The notes under the pieces were generated by a model. It was given only the letters and a program-made list of their open reading frames with translations, did no database searches and had not been told where the DNA came from. Both the position numbers and the translations under genes were made by a program. A stretch of DNA of 22,365 bases from CAZWRK01 sp964635875 (GTDB lineage: Bacteria; Pseudomonadota; Gammaproteobacteria; Burkholderiales; Aquaspirillaceae), in assembly GCA_964635875.1 (NCBI GenBank), contig CAZWRK010000063.1, positions 1 through 22,365 of the forward strand. The letters run 5' to 3'. Positions 1-6,293 of this stretch are shown piece after piece; the first letter of the stretch is position 1; every line of letters starts with the position of its first letter.

Positions 1-308
1 GGGCGTTGAATGGCGCGTTGCCTTTGTCGTGGTTGATGCCGTTTGCGCTGGCGACAGGTGTGATTTTTTGTGGATTATTTGGCTATTTAGGAAATATCGG
101 CCGCTACGGTGATTTTTCGTATGGCCTGTATATGCTGCATTTCCCGATCATTCAGTTGTTGCTCGATAGCGGTGCCTTCAACGCGCAGCCGTTGTTATTG
201 GTGTGGGTCGCGTTTGGGCTGAGTCTGTTCGGGGCGGTGCTGCTATGGCACGGCATTGAAAAGCGTTTTCTCTTCCGCCAAAGCCATTATTTAGCGGGCG
301 CAGCTTGA
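1..308 (+). CDS. Acyltransferase 3 family membrane protein, C-terminal part (5' end outside window)
   Basis: Only the last ~100 codons are present; the frame is open from base 3 to the TGA at 306-308. The residues form three hydrophobic segments, and the stretch GDFSYGLYMLHFPIIQ matches the late-helix pattern (G-x-x-SYGLYLLHFP) of the OafA/YrhL-type acyltransferase-3 family. Those integral inner-membrane enzymes O-acylate sugars of LPS O-antigen, capsule, glycans or peptidoglycan. A basic tail after the last helix (IEKRFLFRQ) fits the usual cytoplasmic end. The catalytic N-terminal helices lie upstream, so the substrate cannot be judged. A TTG at 6 is internal and not a believable start. Family is fairly sure, specific role unknown. 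Confidence 0.75.
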   Translation, partial: ALNGALPLSWLMPFALATGVIFCGLFGYLGNIGRYGDFSYGLYMLHFPIIQLLLDSGAFNAQPLLLVWVAFGLSLFGAVLLWHGIEKRFLFRQSHYLAGAA

Positions 309-316
309 GAATAGAG

Positions 317-355
317 ATCAAAAAAAGCGCACATTTAATGTGCGCTTTTTTTGAT
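317..355. terminator. Bidirectional intrinsic terminator
   Basis: A perfect inverted repeat with 18-base arms (317-334 and 338-355) surrounds a 3-base TTA loop. The GC core is GCGCACAT/ATGTGCGC, flanked by seven A on the left and seven T on the right, so either strand gives a stem followed by a U tract. It lies between the convergent acyltransferase (+) and glycosyltransferase (-). The outermost base is shared with the TAA stop of the minus-strand gene at 355-357. Confidence 0.93.
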
Positions 356-2010
356 TACGGCACCGCCGGCGGGTCGCGTTGGATCAGCAGTAAGCGCTCA
401 TCGCGATCTCCGGCCCGATGCCCCTCCCAGCGTTTTGTCCATCCGACGATCGGCTGCGGGGTGTCGCCGAGTTGTCGAATCAGACGATAGCGGCAGGCGC
501 GGCCTTGAGCGCTTTCGGTGGTGGGCATTTTTAACCCTTCAAAGTAGTACCACAGCGCCCGAAATGCCTGATTGCCTTCGGCGGTGGCGACGCAGCTATC
601 GGTCGGCAAGACCCGCATCATGTCGTGGATCGGGGCGCGATAGCTTTTTTGCGCATCAAACCACGGCAGCCATAGGCTCATGGCTAAACCCCAAACCAAT
701 GTTGCACCCGCCGCCCAGTTAGTGACCGCCTGACGGCCGCGCATATGACTGCGGGTGACCGCCCATAGCCACGCACTGCTGGCAATCACTGCAATCAGCA
801 ACAGCGTTCCACTCACTTGCGGCACATAGGCGGGGCTAAAGTAGAGCGAGCGTTCTGCGAGTTTGTGCGGCCAACCAAAGTTCATCGCCAGCCAGCCCGC
901 CCAAATAAAGACGCCTAGCAGCCCGAAAGTCATCAGCCCAAACCAATTCAAAAAGGCCGACGCGCCGCGCCGCAGGCTGTCTAACTCGCTGGCGGCCAGC
1001 AGGGCCAGCGGAAGCAGCAACGGCAAGGCCAATGCTTGGGTTTGTTTGGGCGAAAGCGTGAGTAAAACAATCAGCACCCCAAAAAACAGTAGGGCAATTT
1101 GCATGGCTGGATGGTCAAGGTGGGCGCGTCGTCGCCACAGCGCCCAGCCTGCTAACGGCCACGCCGGCCACGTAAACCACGGGAAATTTTTGAAGTAGTA
1201 GCCAAAATCATGCAAAAACGCGAGCCGCCCAAAACCGTTAAACGGGCCAAGCGCCTGCATTTCCCACCAGTAATTAAACAGTTCAGGATGGCTTTTATTG
1301 AGCAGTAAAGGCCACACCAGCGCGGCGGGCAGGCCGAGGGTCAGGGCGACAATGAGCATGCGCAGCGATTCGCGCCCACGCCATGCGCGAAAAGCCGGCA
1401 GCATCAGCGCAACCATCAGCAATAGCGCGACTTCCATCAGACTCGATGAAAGCAAGAGAATGACGCTTGCCGTTGCGAGCAGTGCGCCTGCGCGCCAACC
1501 CCGTGTGAGACCTTGCGAGAGCGCATAAAAGCCGAGCGAAAACCCAAAAAATACGGCGATGTCGGTCGAGAGGACATGGCCGGGCATCATCAAACCGAGG
1601 CTGCCAATTAAAATCAAGACGACGCTGCGGCCGTGGTGTTTTCCAAGGAGGTCGCGGCCACTGAGACCCATGCACCACAGCGAAAGCGCGGCTAAAACGG
1701 GTGTGGCAATGCGCATGGCGTCGTGCATTGGCATCAGCCACGGCGAGAAAGCCGCTGCAAAGACCGCCGCCAGCCAGTGATAAAGGGGCGGGCTTTCGAG
1801 ATAGGGCACGCCGACAATGCGCGGCACCAGCCAGTCTTGTGTTTCGAGTATGCTTTGAACGATCCCGAGCACGTAGGGTTCATCGGGCCGCCAAGGATCG
1901 TGGCCAAAAATACCCGGCCATAGCCAGATAAAAACCAACAATAGAAGCAGCCAAGGTTTTTCGGTGGGGCGTACCGCTTCGGGCGGTTTGGGAGGGGTAT
2001 AGGTCAGCAT
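355..2010 (-). CDS. ArnT/PMT-type membrane glycosyltransferase (GT39/GT83-like)
   Basis: This is a 551-residue polytopic membrane protein. After a proline-rich cytoplasmic leader (residues 1-19) comes a first helix and then the loop GHDPWRPDEPYVLG (about 36-49). It holds the Asp and Asp-Glu residues typical of the first periplasmic loop of PMT/ArnT enzymes. About a dozen hydrophobic segments follow, then a soluble C-terminal domain from roughly residue 440. The family moves a sugar from an undecaprenyl-phosphate carrier onto lipid A, a glycan or a protein on the periplasmic side. The acceptor and sugar cannot be read from sequence, and no arn operon genes are adjacent. It lies downstream of rpmE but beyond that gene's terminator. 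The SD before the ATG is weak. Confidence 0.8.
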   Translation of the reverse strand: MLTYTPPKPPEAVRPTEKPWLLLLLVFIWLWPGIFGHDPWRPDEPYVLGIVQSILETQDWLVPRIVGVPYLESPPLYHWLAAVFAAAFSPWLMPMHDAMRIATPVLAALSLWCMGLSGRDLLGKHHGRSVVLILIGSLGLMMPGHVLSTDIAVFFGFSLGFYALSQGLTRGWRAGALLATASVILLLSSSLMEVALLLMVALMLPAFRAWRGRESLRMLIVALTLGLPAALVWPLLLNKSHPELFNYWWEMQALGPFNGFGRLAFLHDFGYYFKNFPWFTWPAWPLAGWALWRRRAHLDHPAMQIALLFFGVLIVLLTLSPKQTQALALPLLLPLALLAASELDSLRRGASAFLNWFGLMTFGLLGVFIWAGWLAMNFGWPHKLAERSLYFSPAYVPQVSGTLLLIAVIASSAWLWAVTRSHMRGRQAVTNWAAGATLVWGLAMSLWLPWFDAQKSYRAPIHDMMRVLPTDSCVATAEGNQAFRALWYYFEGLKMPTTESAQGRACRYRLIRQLGDTPQPIVGWTKRWEGHRAGDRDERLLLIQRDPPAVP

Positions 2011-2058
2011 GCCAAATCAGCCAAGACAATGACCCAAAAAGCATAGGGTACTGATATG

Positions 2059-2084
2059 AAAAAAGGCAGCTCGCGCTGCCTTTT
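2059..2084 (-). terminator. Intrinsic terminator after rpmE
   Basis: The arms GGCAGC (2065-2070) and GCTGCC (2075-2080) close a 4-base loop, and on the minus strand the stem is followed by six T (A run at 2059-2064). It lies 20 bases past the rpmE stop and before the glycosyltransferase start, so it should separate the two transcripts. Confidence 0.85.
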
Positions 2085-2104
2085 GGCGTAGATACACGTC
2101 AAAA

Positions 2105-2317
2105 TTAACGTGCGAACTTGCCGAATTTTTGCTTGAACTTGTCGATACGACCTGCTGTATCCATAACTTTCTGCTTACCAGTGTAGAAAGGATGGCATTC
2201 AGAGCAGACTTCAATATTGAAGCTTTCTTTGCCCATAGTGGACTTAGTCGTGAAAGTGTTACCGCAAGAGCAAGTCACTTTCAGATCGTTGTATTCCGGA
2301 TGGATACCATTTTTCAT
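2105..2317 (-). CDS. rpmE: 50S ribosomal protein L31, zinc-binding type
   Basis: The 70-residue length is the usual size for L31. It starts MKNGIHPEY, has the Cys-x-Cys pair C16/C18 and the pair C38/C41 in VCSECHPFYTG, and ends in a basic tail. The four cysteines mark the Zn-containing (C+) form rather than the Zn-independent paralog made under zinc starvation. L31 binds the large subunit near the 5S rRNA and helps bridge to the 30S head. The gene is monocistronic by appearance: a promoter lies upstream in the cysS-rpmE gap and a hairpin terminator follows. The SD is poor, which is common for ribosomal protein genes with translational control. Confidence 0.97.
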   Translation of the reverse strand: MKNGIHPEYNDLKVTCSCGNTFTTKSTMGKESFNIEVCSECHPFYTGKQKVMDTAGRIDKFKQKFGKFAR

Positions 2318-2379
2318 GTTTCAGAGTCCCAAAAAACGGGGGCAGGGGTTGTGCCTGCACCGCTTTGATAAAGTTTGGC

Positions 2380-2408
2380 ATTATCCTTGAGCATTCGGCT
2401 CTTGGCAA
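2380..2408 (-). promoter_or_regulatory. Putative sigma70 promoter for rpmE
   Basis: On the minus strand there is TTGCCA (2403-2408), a 17-base spacer, and GATAAT (2380-2385); each box matches the consensus at 5 of 6 positions. Transcription would begin near 2373, giving a leader of about 55 bases before the rpmE ATG. The -35 box lies just past the cysS stop. Confidence 0.6.
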
Positions 2409-2422
2409 CCTTGATGCCGCGT

Positions 2423-3802
2423 TTAAGCGCGTCGCCAGCTGGTTCCTTGTGCGCCATCTTCAAGAATAATCTTGCGCGCAGTCAGTTCATCGCGGATTCG
2501 ATCCGACTCTGCCCAGTTTTTTGCAGCACGGGCTGCTTGGCGGGCGGCGATCAGCGCATCGATTTCTGCAGCCTCGGCATCATCGCCGGTTTCGCCTTGC
2601 AAGAAGGCAGCACTATCACGCTGAAGCAGGCCGAGTACACCCCCCAGCGCCACCAGCAAACCGGCCAGCTCACTCGAAGCCGTTTTGTTGATTTCGCCTG
2701 CCAGCTCAAACAACACGGCAATGGCTTCGGCGGTATTGAAGTCGTCATTCATGGCGGCGGCAAAGCGCGCTGCGTAGGCATTGTCCCAGTCGATGGCGGT
2801 CGCAGCTTGCGGTGTGGCGTGCTTGAGGGCGGTGTAGAGGCGGGTTAATGCGCCTTTCGCGTCATCAAGATGCGCATCCGAATAGTTCAAAGGACTGCGA
2901 TAGTGGGCGCGCAAAATAAAGAAGCGCACGACTTCTGCATCGTACTTTTGTAAAACGTCGCGAATGGTGAAGAAGTTGCCCAGCGATTTAGACATTTTCT
3001 CATTGTCGACGCGAATAAAGCCGTTATGCATCCAGTAGTTGACATAGGCGTGACCGTGCGCGCCTTCGGATTGGGCGATTTCGTTTTCGTGGTGCGGGAA
3101 CTGCAAATCAGCACCGCCGCCATGAATATCAAATTGCGCGCCAAGATGGTGGCAGCTCATCGCAGAGCATTCGATATGCCAGCCCGGTCGCCCTTCACCC
3201 CACGGCGAAGCCCATTTTGCATCGGCGGGTTCGTCGGCTTTGGCGGCTTTCCACAAGACAAAATCGAGGGGGTCTTTTTTGTTTGGATCGACATCGACAC
3301 GTTCGCCCGCCCGCAAATCTTCTAGGCTTTTTCCGGAGAGCTTGCCGTAGCCTTCGAATTGGCGAACGGCGTAGTACACGTCACCATTGGGGGCGGGGTA
3401 GGCCAGTCCTTTTTCGATCAGTTGGCTAATCAGGGCGTGCATATTGGCGACGTGCTCGGTGGCGCGCGGCTCGAAATCGGGGCGAATCACACCCAACGCA
3501 TCGGCGTCTTGATTCATGGCGTCGATAAAGCGCTGCGTGAGGCTATTGATGGATTCGCCGTTTTCTGCGGCACGTTTGATGATTTTGTCGTCAATATCGG
3601 TGATATTGCGGACATACGTCAGGTCAAGACCCGAGGCACGTAACCAGCGTGCGACCATGTCGAACACGACCATCACGCGCGCATGCCCGAGATGGCAATA
3701 GTCGTAAACTGTCATTCCACATACATACATATTCACTTTGCCGGGGGTGATCGGCGTGAAAACTTCTTTCTGACGAGTCAGTGTGTTGTAGAGGTTTAGC
3801 AT
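2423..3802 (-). CDS. cysS: Cysteinyl-tRNA synthetase
   Basis: This 459-residue class I aminoacyl-tRNA synthetase charges tRNA-Cys in the cytoplasm. The Rossmann catalytic domain carries the HIGH-type motif HLGH (37-40). The zinc/cysteine-recognising ligands appear at C28, C212 (IECSAMS), H237 and E241 (FPHHENE), and the KMSKS loop is at 269-273. The remaining ~170 residues are the helical DALR-type and anticodon-binding region. Length is close to the E. coli enzyme (461). The start ATG begins the family N-terminus MLNLYNT, and the SD is weak. The final helix looks complete, and the gene stands alone between the orphan ABC ATPase and rpmE. Confidence 0.98.
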   Translation of the reverse strand: MLNLYNTLTRQKEVFTPITPGKVNMYVCGMTVYDYCHLGHARVMVVFDMVARWLRASGLDLTYVRNITDIDDKIIKRAAENGESINSLTQRFIDAMNQDADALGVIRPDFEPRATEHVANMHALISQLIEKGLAYPAPNGDVYYAVRQFEGYGKLSGKSLEDLRAGERVDVDPNKKDPLDFVLWKAAKADEPADAKWASPWGEGRPGWHIECSAMSCHHLGAQFDIHGGGADLQFPHHENEIAQSEGAHGHAYVNYWMHNGFIRVDNEKMSKSLGNFFTIRDVLQKYDAEVVRFFILRAHYRSPLNYSDAHLDDAKGALTRLYTALKHATPQAATAIDWDNAYAARFAAAMNDDFNTAEAIAVLFELAGEINKTASSELAGLLVALGGVLGLLQRDSAAFLQGETGDDAEAAEIDALIAARQAARAAKNWAESDRIRDELTARKIILEDGAQGTSWRRA

Positions 3803-3845
3803 AAGTCGTCTTTACTCATCGGGCCATGCGGCAGAGAAAAAAGAC

Positions 3846-3854
3846 ATTGTACCA
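3846..3854 (-). promoter_or_regulatory. Putative extended -10 promoter for cysS
   Basis: The minus strand reads TGGTACAAT: a TACAAT -10 box (5 of 6) with the extended TGn element. No convincing -35 box lies 17 bases upstream. The start point would fall about 40 bases before the cysS ATG. Confidence 0.45.
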
Positions 3855-3864
3855 GAGCCGTCAA

Positions 3865-3881
3865 GCCCGCTTGTGGCGGGC
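3865..3881 (-). terminator. Possible weak terminator of the ABC ATPase gene
   Basis: The six-base GC arms GCCCGC (3865-3870) and GCGGGC (3876-3881) enclose a 5-base loop just past the ABC stop codon. The minus-strand sequence after the stem (TTGACGG) has almost no U tract, so the call is tentative. Confidence 0.4.
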
Positions 3882-3889
3882 GGTGGCGA

Positions 3890-4696
3890 TCAGTATGCGT
3901 TTAAGGCGAGGTCGGGGGTGTAGAGTCGCTGTGGTGTGTGAGGCGGTTGGATTGTGGCCGTTGATGCGTGCATTGGTCCTACATGCACGGTGCGGCTGTC
4001 TTCGATATAAATGAAAGAGTCCGCATAGCGCTGTGCATGATCTGGGTGATCGAGCATCGCCACGATGCAGCGCCCGTGCTGGGCTTGTGACTGAAGAAGA
4101 TGCATGAATTCGTTTTGTTCGCTGATGTTGCCGACGAGATCTGCTTGATCAATCAGGATAATGGGGGTGTTTTGCACAATGGCTTTCGCCAATGCGGCTT
4201 GGTGGCGCTGGACATTTGAGAGTTGGTGGTAGGGGTGTTTAATGGCAGAAAGCAGGTTGACCGCTTTGAGTGCTTGGCGGACGGCATGGTCTGCTTCTTC
4301 TGATGGAATGACGGTTTTCCAGCCACTTTGTAGGCGATAGCCTTGCATTACAAATTCGTAGAGACTGGGGCGACCATAGCTTTGGGCATAAGGGCTGACC
4401 CAGGCGATTTGTTTCGCGCGGCCAAGGGGGGTGAGGTCGGCTAAATTGTGGCCGTGGAGTCGGGCGATACCGTGCTGAGGGCGCAGTACGCCACCGAGCG
4501 CGCGGAGAAGCGTGCTTTTTCCACTACCTTGCTTGCCCATGAGTGCAATCAAACCATGTGAGGGGTGTTGAAAAGTTAAGTTCGACAGTAATGTATGCGG
4601 GCCAATCTGGATGGTCAGTTGCTCAAACGCAAACCCTGTTTTTTGGGGCGAATTTTTGACGCTAGCAAGTGCGGATTGCACCATTTTTTTCCACAT
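3890..4696 (-). CDS. Orphan, motif-degenerate ABC-type ATPase (siderophore/B12-importer ATPase-like)
   Basis: The 268 residues align without gaps through the core of FhuC/FepC/BtuD-type ATPases. Walker A is intact (GKQGSGKST, 54-62). The other motifs are altered: LSNVQ (159-163) replaces LSGGQ, Walker B reads ILIDQAD with Gln184 where the catalytic Glu should be, the Q-loop position is Pro102, and the H-loop His position is Asp216 followed by His217. No permease or substrate-binding gene lies nearby. A strong SD (AAGGAG) fixes the start, and a Fur-box-like site lies about 35 bases upstream, suggesting iron repression. It may be an ATP-binding regulatory or assembly subunit, a slow ATPase, or a decaying importer component. 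The fold is sure; activity and partner are not. Confidence 0.8.
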   Translation of the reverse strand: MWKKMVQSALASVKNSPQKTGFAFEQLTIQIGPHTLLSNLTFQHPSHGLIALMGKQGSGKSTLLRALGGVLRPQHGIARLHGHNLADLTPLGRAKQIAWVSPYAQSYGRPSLYEFVMQGYRLQSGWKTVIPSEEADHAVRQALKAVNLLSAIKHPYHQLSNVQRHQAALAKAIVQNTPIILIDQADLVGNISEQNEFMHLLQSQAQHGRCIVAMLDHPDHAQRYADSFIYIEDSRTVHVGPMHASTATIQPPHTPQRLYTPDLALNAY

Positions 4697-4730
4697 GATT
4701 GACTCCTTGTGAGAGGTAAAATTTCTTTTA

Positions 4731-4749
4731 GATGATATTCGTTCTCATT
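4731..4749 (-). promoter_or_regulatory. Putative Fur box upstream of the ABC ATPase
   Basis: On the minus strand the 19-mer AATGAGAACGAATATCATC resembles the Fur consensus GATAATGATAATCATTATC and the common variant with AATGAGAAT followed by TATCATT. It sits 35 bases upstream of the ABC start codon, within a usual operator distance. The assignment is by eye only. Confidence 0.6.
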
Positions 4750-4860
4750 TAAAAGACAATCTTTTCTTGAAAAAATACTTCTCGCGTAAAAAATGGCTTT
4801 GGGTATGTGGATTGAAATTGCTCGTGATCGATGGTGACACTCAAGCTAGCTATATGCGAT

Positions 4861-4878
4861 GACTGTCGTGTGACAGTC
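4861..4878. repeat. Short perfect inverted repeat in the phzF leader
   Basis: GACTGTC (4861-4867) and GACAGTC (4872-4878) are perfect arms around a GTGT loop, ending 34 bases before the PhzF-family ATG. There is no following T run, so it is more likely an operator or leader hairpin than a terminator. No regulator is recognised. Confidence 0.4.
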
Positions 4879-4912
4879 TGATTCTGTTTTAGGTTCTCAA
4901 TAGGGCAATAAC

Positions 4913-5758
4913 ATGCAAAAAAATTATCGATTTAAAATCGTCAATGTTTTCGCTGAAACCCCGTTTGGCGGAAATCCATTGGCTGTATTTGTTGACGCTG
5001 AAGGGCTCGATGATGTGCAGATGCAGCTTATCGCGCGGCAAATGAATTTGTCTGAGACGGTATTTGTGTTGCCTTCTGCGATTGCAGATGCGCGATTGCG
5101 TATTTTTACCCCAGCGTATGAATTGCCCTTTGCGGGGCATCCGGTCTTGGGTTCGGCTGCCGTTTTGCATCAAGAACGACAGTTGGCTGAAAATTTTGTG
5201 CTAGAAACGCAAGCGGCCCCGATCCCGATTCAGCACGCACAGGGTTTGTATCGTCTTGCAACCCGTTTGCATGCCGCACAACCGGCAAATTTGAGTCAGG
5301 CCGAGGCGGCACAAATGTTGAGCCTTTCACCTGCAGATATTGCCGCTGATCCCGAGTGGGTGAGTACTGGCTCCATGCAGCTTTTGATACAGATGACGAG
5401 TCGTGAGGCTGTCCTGAATGCGCGTGCTGTGCCGGATCTCTTTTTTGAAAAGGCCGCAAAAAACGCTGGGCAAGCGATTGCCTATCTCTGGCATATTGCG
5501 GATGGTGTGGCGACCGTTCGGCTCTTTTTTGAACAGAACGGGCAAATTGTTGAAGACCCCGGAACCGGCTCGGCTTGTGCAAATTTAGGTGCTTGGCATG
5601 TCCATCATGGTCAGCTTCCGCTCCGTGTGCGTGTGGAGCAGGGGGCGGTACTTCAGCGCCCGAATGTTTTGCATTTAAATGTGACGGCAGAGGGGGAAAT
5701 TCATGTGGCTGGCGCGGTGATGCCGGTGGGTGAGGGCGTTTTGCACGTAGCGCATTGA
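4913..5758 (+). CDS. PhzF family isomerase-like protein
   Basis: This 281-residue protein has the two-lobed PhzF (diaminopimelate epimerase-like) fold signature. The N-terminal segment VNVFAETPFGGNPLAVF (10-26) is diagnostic. The catalytic-type glutamate is E48 in MNLSETVFV, followed by PAYELPFAGHPVLGSA in the first lobe and EDPGTGSACANLGAW in the second. Characterised PhzF isomerises a dihydro-hydroxyanthranilate in phenazine synthesis, but most homologues sit in bacteria that make no phenazine. No phz genes are present here, so the substrate is unknown. The gene is monocistronic and divergent from the Fur-boxed ABC gene. The SD (AGGG) is weak. Confidence 0.9.
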   Translation: MQKNYRFKIVNVFAETPFGGNPLAVFVDAEGLDDVQMQLIARQMNLSETVFVLPSAIADARLRIFTPAYELPFAGHPVLGSAAVLHQERQLAENFVLETQAAPIPIQHAQGLYRLATRLHAAQPANLSQAEAAQMLSLSPADIAADPEWVSTGSMQLLIQMTSREAVLNARAVPDLFFEKAAKNAGQAIAYLWHIADGVATVRLFFEQNGQIVEDPGTGSACANLGAWHVHHGQLPLRVRVEQGAVLQRPNVLHLNVTAEGEIHVAGAVMPVGEGVLHVAH

Positions 5759-5765
5759 CGAGACT

Positions 5766-5799
5766 ACGCCCCACTCAATTCACAAATGAGATGGGGCGT
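5766..5799. terminator. Convergent-gene hairpin, probable terminator
   Basis: The arms ACGCCCCA (5766-5773) and TGGGGCGT (5792-5799) extend inward through CTCA/TGAG with one bulged A. The hairpin starts 7 bases after the phzF stop and ends 4 bases before the stop of the facing minus-strand gene. Neither side has a clear U tract. Confidence 0.55.
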
Positions 5800-5803
5800 G
5801 TAA

Positions 5804-6223
5804 TTAGTGTCGCACTTTCTTTTCGGCCAAATCTTCTTCGATATCTGCCAGCAAAATATGTAAAGCATCGGCCGAAATCAGCAGTTCAATGACCGAGAGC
5901 AGCAAAGACCCGAGCATTAAAATCAGGCTCGCTCCAAAAGCATAAATGGCGGGGTCGCTGTGGTGAAAATAAATGAGCAACATGCTTAACACACACAACG
6001 CCAAGCTCAATGCTCCGGCAATTTGCATATTGCGAATTAAAATCACGCGATGGCGTAAGTTACGGATTTGGCTGGCAATTTTAGGGTCGGCGTGTTTTCG
6101 GTACTCATCGTAAAGATGCCGAATGACGCTCGATAGTCCTAAAAAGCGATTGGTATACGCCAGTAAAATCAGCGTAATGGCGGGAAAGAGCAGTGCGGGT
6201 GTGGTGAGATTCATAAGAGCCAT
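5804..6223 (-). CDS. DUF2721 family small membrane protein
   Basis: This 139-residue protein has a hydrophobic N-terminal helix (about 8-30), a basic amphipathic cytoplasmic stretch (RHLYDEYRKHADPKIASQIRNLRHR, given here only as a description of charge around 34-58 and partly shown), and two further helices (about 65-86 and 92-118). It ends in an acidic then basic tail. The layout and motifs LLAYTNRFLGL and RHRVILIRNMQ match DUF2721 proteins, whose function is unknown. Met1 or Met4 (6214) could be the start; neither has a clear SD. It lies 70 bases downstream of the chemoreceptor gene on the same strand and could be cotranscribed with it. Confidence 0.75.
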   Translation of the reverse strand: MALMNLTTPALLFPAITLILLAYTNRFLGLSSVIRHLYDEYRKHADPKIASQIRNLRHRVILIRNMQIAGALSLALCVLSMLLIYFHHSDPAIYAFGASLILMLGSLLLSVIELLISADALHILLADIEEDLAEKKVRH

Positions 6224-6293
6224 CCGAGCAGTCGTACAGGATTCAGCGTTGGCAGTGTACCTTGCCGCGGATGGCTTGGGGAGTGATCTCGGG

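Noticed and set aside
1295..1741. 148-codon minus-strand frame inside the glycosyltransferase gene
   Set aside because: Out-of-frame shadow; Arg/Ala/His-rich composition and no SD, whereas the main frame has clear membrane helices.
5106..5774. 222-codon open frame on the minus strand opposite phzF
   Set aside because: Low-complexity, proline- and histidine-rich translation with no family features; it lies wholly over a well-supported gene.
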